Positions 60,841 to 64,000 of a stretch of 64,000 nt of DNA are shown here, piece after piece. Numbering within the stretch: the first letter of the stretch is position 1; every line of letters begins with the position of its first letter. The stretch spans positions 5,766,001-5,830,000 of the forward strand of contig CM114272.1 in NCBI GenBank assembly GCA_050084515.1, in the 5' to 3' direction. The stretch comes from Blasia pusilla (taxonomy: Eukaryota > Marchantiophyta > Marchantiopsida > Blasiales). Under the pieces are notes generated by a model. That model saw only the letters and a list, made by a program, of their open reading frames with translations. It was not told where the DNA came from and did no database searches. Both the position numbers and the translations under genes were made by a program.

Positions 60841-61207
60841 GGAAACCAGGAATGGGATGACAAGCCGCACTATCCAACAATGTCAACGACCATCCAGACT
60901 GCAAGCGGCGCCGAATTGTGTGGAACAAAAACAAAAACAACGCGGAATCGAGGACTTCGGCGCAGATTATGGGGAAGAGCACGAGGAGATATTGCAGAAT
61001 CTCAGTTCTGCCTATCCCTCTCATTCCCACTCTGCACTGACTGACTGCAATGTCCCTCAAAGACTCGGACTAAAATGGTGTGAATGAGGAGTGCATTATT
61101 TATCGGCGTGAAAGTGGCAAATCGACGAGTAATCTATCTCACGCGGTTGGAAAGAAACTTTAATTAGAGACGCTCAATGAATATCAGGGGAGATGTACGA
61201 AACACAG

Positions 61208-61329
61208 ACAAAAGAGATAGATATCAGTAGAAGTAAAGAAAAGAATTATTAGCTGAAGAACTAACTACACAAAAGAGATAGATATCAGTTGAAGTAAAGA
61301 AAAGAATTATTAGCTGAAGAACTAACTCG
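61208..61329 (+). repeat. Near-perfect 61-bp tandem duplication
   Basis: ACAAAAGAGATAGATATCAG starts at 61208 and 61269. The two ~59-bp bodies, ending GCTGAAGAACTAACT, differ at one base (GTAGAAG or GTTGAAG). The low divergence indicates a recent event. Confidence 0.92.
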
Positions 61330-61363
61330 AAACAGAATTCTCACAGATAGTACTTCAATTATG

Positions 61364-61394
61364 AACATGCGCGCATGGGACATTCGCGCATGTT
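61364..61394. repeat. Perfect 10-bp stem hairpin
   Basis: AACATGCGCG (61364-61373) and CGCGCATGTT (61385-61394) are exact reverse complements around an 11-base loop. It lies 34 bases beyond the 61-bp tandem duplication. Function unknown. Confidence 0.75.
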
Positions 61395-61920
61395 GGTTAA
61401 GGCAATGATTTTTTATTTCTTTTAATTAAGAACATCTCCTGCATTCGTGTATTATCGCTTCAGACTCTCGTAACCCCTATCAACGTGGGGTCTAGCACAA
61501 TCATAGATAGGGGGTACAAGTGAGCATATACACCACTACTAGATCTCGAGTTTGCGAAAATCATTCCTTAATCAGCCGGCTAATGTTGGCTGGTAGCATG
61601 GCCGCATAACTGCCTAGCTTGTGCAGCCTAAGGTCCGGGGAGGTTTGTTGAGGTACGTTTTCAACGCGTTTTAAAGTAGGTTTTTGGATTCCACTGTATT
61701 TTATTTTTCGGTTAATTTCTTCTTCTTCTTCTTTTCATTTGGAAAACCATTCGGCTAGTTTCCGGCAAGTTAGAAAACCAAGCGGGAAAAAATATTCTAG
61801 CCTCATTTGCATTTCATTCAAAGGTTGAAAGCACATTATTCATTCCCTCTAGAGTGTAGACTCCATCTCTCTTTGTCCTAAGTCTTCACTCCTAACTTAT
61901 TAAACCCCTAAGTTTTCAAC
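61395..61920. other. Spacer
   Basis: No coding sequence. A (TTC)n tract lies at about 61717-61734. Confidence 0.4.
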
Positions 61921-62075
61921 ATATCCTTGGCAGGATTTGAACCTAGCCGAGCTTCCCACCATTTGGGAGCCAAGGGTCGCCTACCATTATACGTCACATG
62001 TCCCATTTCCACATTCATATCCTTGGCAGGAATTGGATGTGGCCAAGCCTCCCACCAATTGGGAGCCGGAGATCT
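61921..62075 (+). repeat. Diverged ~96-bp tandem duplication
   Basis: ATATCCTTGGCAGGA(T/A)TTG occurs at 61921 and 62017. Each is followed by GCC(G/A)AGC(T/C)TCCCACCA(T/A)TTGGGAGCC. Confidence 0.8.
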
Positions 62076-62513
62076 TTCCCCTCCATAATAGATTGAAGCT
62101 CTTTAGAAGTTGCTTCAATTTATTATAAAAGGGATCCCTATACCCAACCTACCACCCACCTTACACATCCACAATTGGTACTCCTTGAGATGTATCTAAG
62201 TCTACAAGAACATCTAATGGAATTTCTATATGAGAAATATACCTCTCAGGATTGGCATACACATATATAAAGTGTGTTGAATTTTTCCAAAAAACTCCAG
62301 ATTCAACCAACAAAGCTTCATAAACTATTATTTTCCCTTGTTAGGCAATTCTAAGAATAATATCCAAATGCTTTGTCATTAATCTATTCCGACTTTTAGT
62401 CTTAATCAAATTTTGCTCTAAGAAGGTTCTCTCACAAATACCAGTACTCACATATTGTATCCTAGCAAAATTGGCTAAAATGAGCAAGTTAGAGAACTTA
62501 CATTGCAAGGAAG
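62076..62513. other. AT-rich spacer
   Basis: No recognised gene or element before the hAT-like terminus at 62514. Confidence 0.4.
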
Positions 62514-62607
62514 CAAGGTTGCATGTGGACCAAATCCGTGTCTCTCTGGTCATGTCCATGTCCGTGGACTTATGTCTGTCCTATGGAAGGACTTGTCCGT
62601 ATGGGCC
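62514..62607 (-). mobile_element. hAT-like element, reverse orientation, interrupted
   Basis: Starts CAAGGTTGCATGTGGAC and runs through CATGTCCATGTCCGTGG and CTATGGAAGGACTTGTCCGT to ATGGGCC, colinear with the first ~95 bases of the copy at 46164. It is cut off by the start of a second, long-form copy at 62608. Confidence 0.8.
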
Positions 62608-63152
62608 CAAGGTTGCACGGAAACAGACATGTCTGTGCATGGGATGGACGTGTCTAGACATAACCTCGAACATGCCCGGACCGCATCCGAGCCCGCCACC
62701 TAAACCCGGACTCACGGAGGCCCGCACCAATTGCATGGCCCACAGGGCGGGCTCTAAGCGGGCAAGTGCGGGCTCCAGGCGGGCACATGTAGGCTCGAGG
62801 CGAGCAAGCGCGGGCTCCAGGCGGGCACGTGTGGGCTCCAGGCGAGTTGGCGCGGGCTCCAGGCGGGCATGTGCGGACTTGAGGCGAGCAGGCGCGGGCT
62901 AGGGAGGGCTCGAGGCAAGCATGGGCTTCCGGAAGGCAAGTGCGGGCTAGAGCGGGCAGGCGCGGGCTCATGGCTAATTGGGCGCGGGCTAGGGCGGGCA
63001 GGTGCGGGCTAGGGTCGGTAGGCATGAGCTCTTAGCATGGTGCGGGCTCCGGGCGGGCAAGTGCTACCTCAGGGCAGGCAAGTGCAGGCTCGGGGCGGGC
63101 GGGCGCCGGTTCCAACATGATTAGGCGCGGGCTCGGGACGGGCAAGTACTAT
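62608..63152 (+). mobile_element. hAT-like element, long form, with GC-rich interior
   Basis: Starts CAAGGTTGCACGGAAACAG inside the previous copy and passes into a GC-rich minisatellite. The right terminus is not reached before the copia LTR at 63153, which therefore appears to have inserted into this element. Confidence 0.75.
62740..63145 (+). repeat. ~22-bp GC-rich minisatellite
   Basis: Repeated units of GCGGGCTCCAGGCGGGCACG type (about 22 bp), with GAGGCGAGCA variants, run for about 400 bases. They encode only low-complexity Gly/Ser/Arg/Ala frames, which explains the open frames on both strands here. Confidence 0.9.
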
Positions 63153-63456
63153 TGAAGATTGAGATACAGTCTAGCTCATGCGACACATGATCTGCTATAT
63201 TTGGTACTCACACAAAGTAGGGAAGCTTAATCTTGGTTAGTCGGTTAAGCGCGATTATCTTAACTAGGATTAGTTAATCACAGTTAGTCTAACTCGAGAC
63301 TAAGATTAGGATTAGGGTTGCTTGTACATACCCTATAAAATTGAGAAGGGGACCAACCTCCACTCATTTTCTCATTGAAAATTTCGTTCTCCATGGTGGT
63401 GTGTGTATGTGAGAGTCATTTTCCACCAGTTATGTTTGTTTAGCAGTTTTTTAACA
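63153..63456 (+). mobile_element. 5' LTR of a Ty1/copia-type retrotransposon
   Basis: 304 bp beginning TGAAGATTGAG and ending TTTTTTAACA (TG...CA), with a TATA-like box CTATAAAA at 63333-63340. It is followed immediately by a primer-binding site. ACTAT at 63148-63152 would be the left half of the 5-bp target duplication; the right half lies outside the window. Confidence 0.75.
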
Positions 63457-63469
63457 TGGTATTAGAGGG
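63457..63469 (+). other. Retrotransposon primer-binding site
   Basis: TGGTATTAGAGGG directly follows the LTR. It differs at one position within the core TGGTATCAGAG, the sequence complementary to the initiator tRNA-Met 3' end and used by most plant copia elements. Confidence 0.8.
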
Positions 63470-64000
63470 ATAGGAGAACATCACTTGAAATTCTTGGTGT
63501 TTGAGGAGAGAAAAGAGGCAAGAGAAGGCACAATTTCAATTTGGGAGAAGGAAGTTTTATTCAGAGCTCAGAAGGTACAAATTTCATGTGAAGCTTTGAC
63601 GGTGATAAAACTTTGGGGGCATTTTTTAAGGCTTTCTCGGTCGATTTAGTCGTCAGGTTCCGTAGCGGCTGGAACGAGGCTAACAATTGGCTCTAGTATT
63701 CTTGTAGAGCTCTTCGAGAGCTTTCCAACGCACCCAAAATCACTCAATTTTGACATTGTGAGCTCCTACATTAGCAATTTCAGTGTAGGAAAGTACAATT
63801 AGTGAAGAAAAGTTGTGCAGTCTGCTCTCTACACGCCAATTTCGACTAGTTCTTTCATATATTTGATCAATTTTGGAAAATTACAAGTCGATTTCTATGT
63901 AGGAGTGATCTATGCTTCAATTGGAGCAGTAGAAAGCCTGCAATTATGTTTTTGTGAGTGAAATCGTTCGTCATGGAGTATTCCTTGGCAGCAACCACAG
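63470..64000 (+). mobile_element. Copia element internal region, truncated by the window end
   Basis: Follows the primer-binding site. No long open frame is present in these 530 bases, so this is an untranslated leader or a decayed gag start. The rest of the element lies outside the window. Confidence 0.55.

Noticed and set aside
62471-63025. Gly/Ser/Arg- and Pro/Ala-rich frames on both strands
   Set aside because: These are translations of a ~22-bp GC-rich minisatellite.

Overview
This is a window of nuclear DNA from a land plant. The evidence is an intron-containing plant-type LRR receptor kinase, a plant SHAQKF-type MYB protein, tRNA-Asn(GUU) genes, a degenerate plant-type telomeric (CCCTAAA) array, and copia, gypsy-like and hAT-like mobile elements. 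I cannot name the species. A non-seed plant (lycophyte, fern or bryophyte) would fit the look of the receptor kinase and the MYB protein, but that is inference. Most of the window is repetitive; only two protein genes and two tRNA genes are well supported.

Layout. 1-5400: a ~150-bp satellite organised in ~450-bp three-monomer higher-order units, interrupted at about 4471-5028 by a purine-rich block. 5401-7130: spacer without a recognisable gene. 7130-10720: a second satellite, ~270-bp period, rich in the dyad GGATCTTAAGATCC, with an orientation switch near 7.6 kb. 10792-14583: frameshifted relics of transposon-type proteins (a DUF8039-like segment and a DUF7869-like transposase). 14918-15460: degenerate telomere-like array. 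15.7-22.4 kb: decayed LTR-element pieces, one truncated hAT-like element and AT-rich spacer.

22.4-35 kb is the gene island. A five-unit ~233-bp tandem array lies directly upstream of a two-exon MYB gene (24864-26313). Two minus-strand tRNA-Asn loci follow at 27.2 and 27.6 kb, then a minus-strand LRR receptor kinase gene (30799-34647; 1065 residues, two exons). No functional link between the MYB and kinase genes is visible; they are not an operon-like unit.

37.4-40.5 kb holds a decayed minus-strand Ty1/copia element whose gag is split by a solo LTR with a perfect 5-bp target duplication. 40.7-51.5 kb and 62.5-63.1 kb carry many copies of one non-autonomous hAT-like family (TIR CA(A/T)GGTTGCA, 8-bp target duplications). 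Copies are nested in each other, and the long copies contain a GC-rich ~22-bp minisatellite. 51.5-61 kb is mostly unique sequence in which I recognise no gene. The window ends inside a copia element whose left LTR (63153-63456) and primer-binding site are intact and which lies in the GC-rich part of a hAT-like copy.
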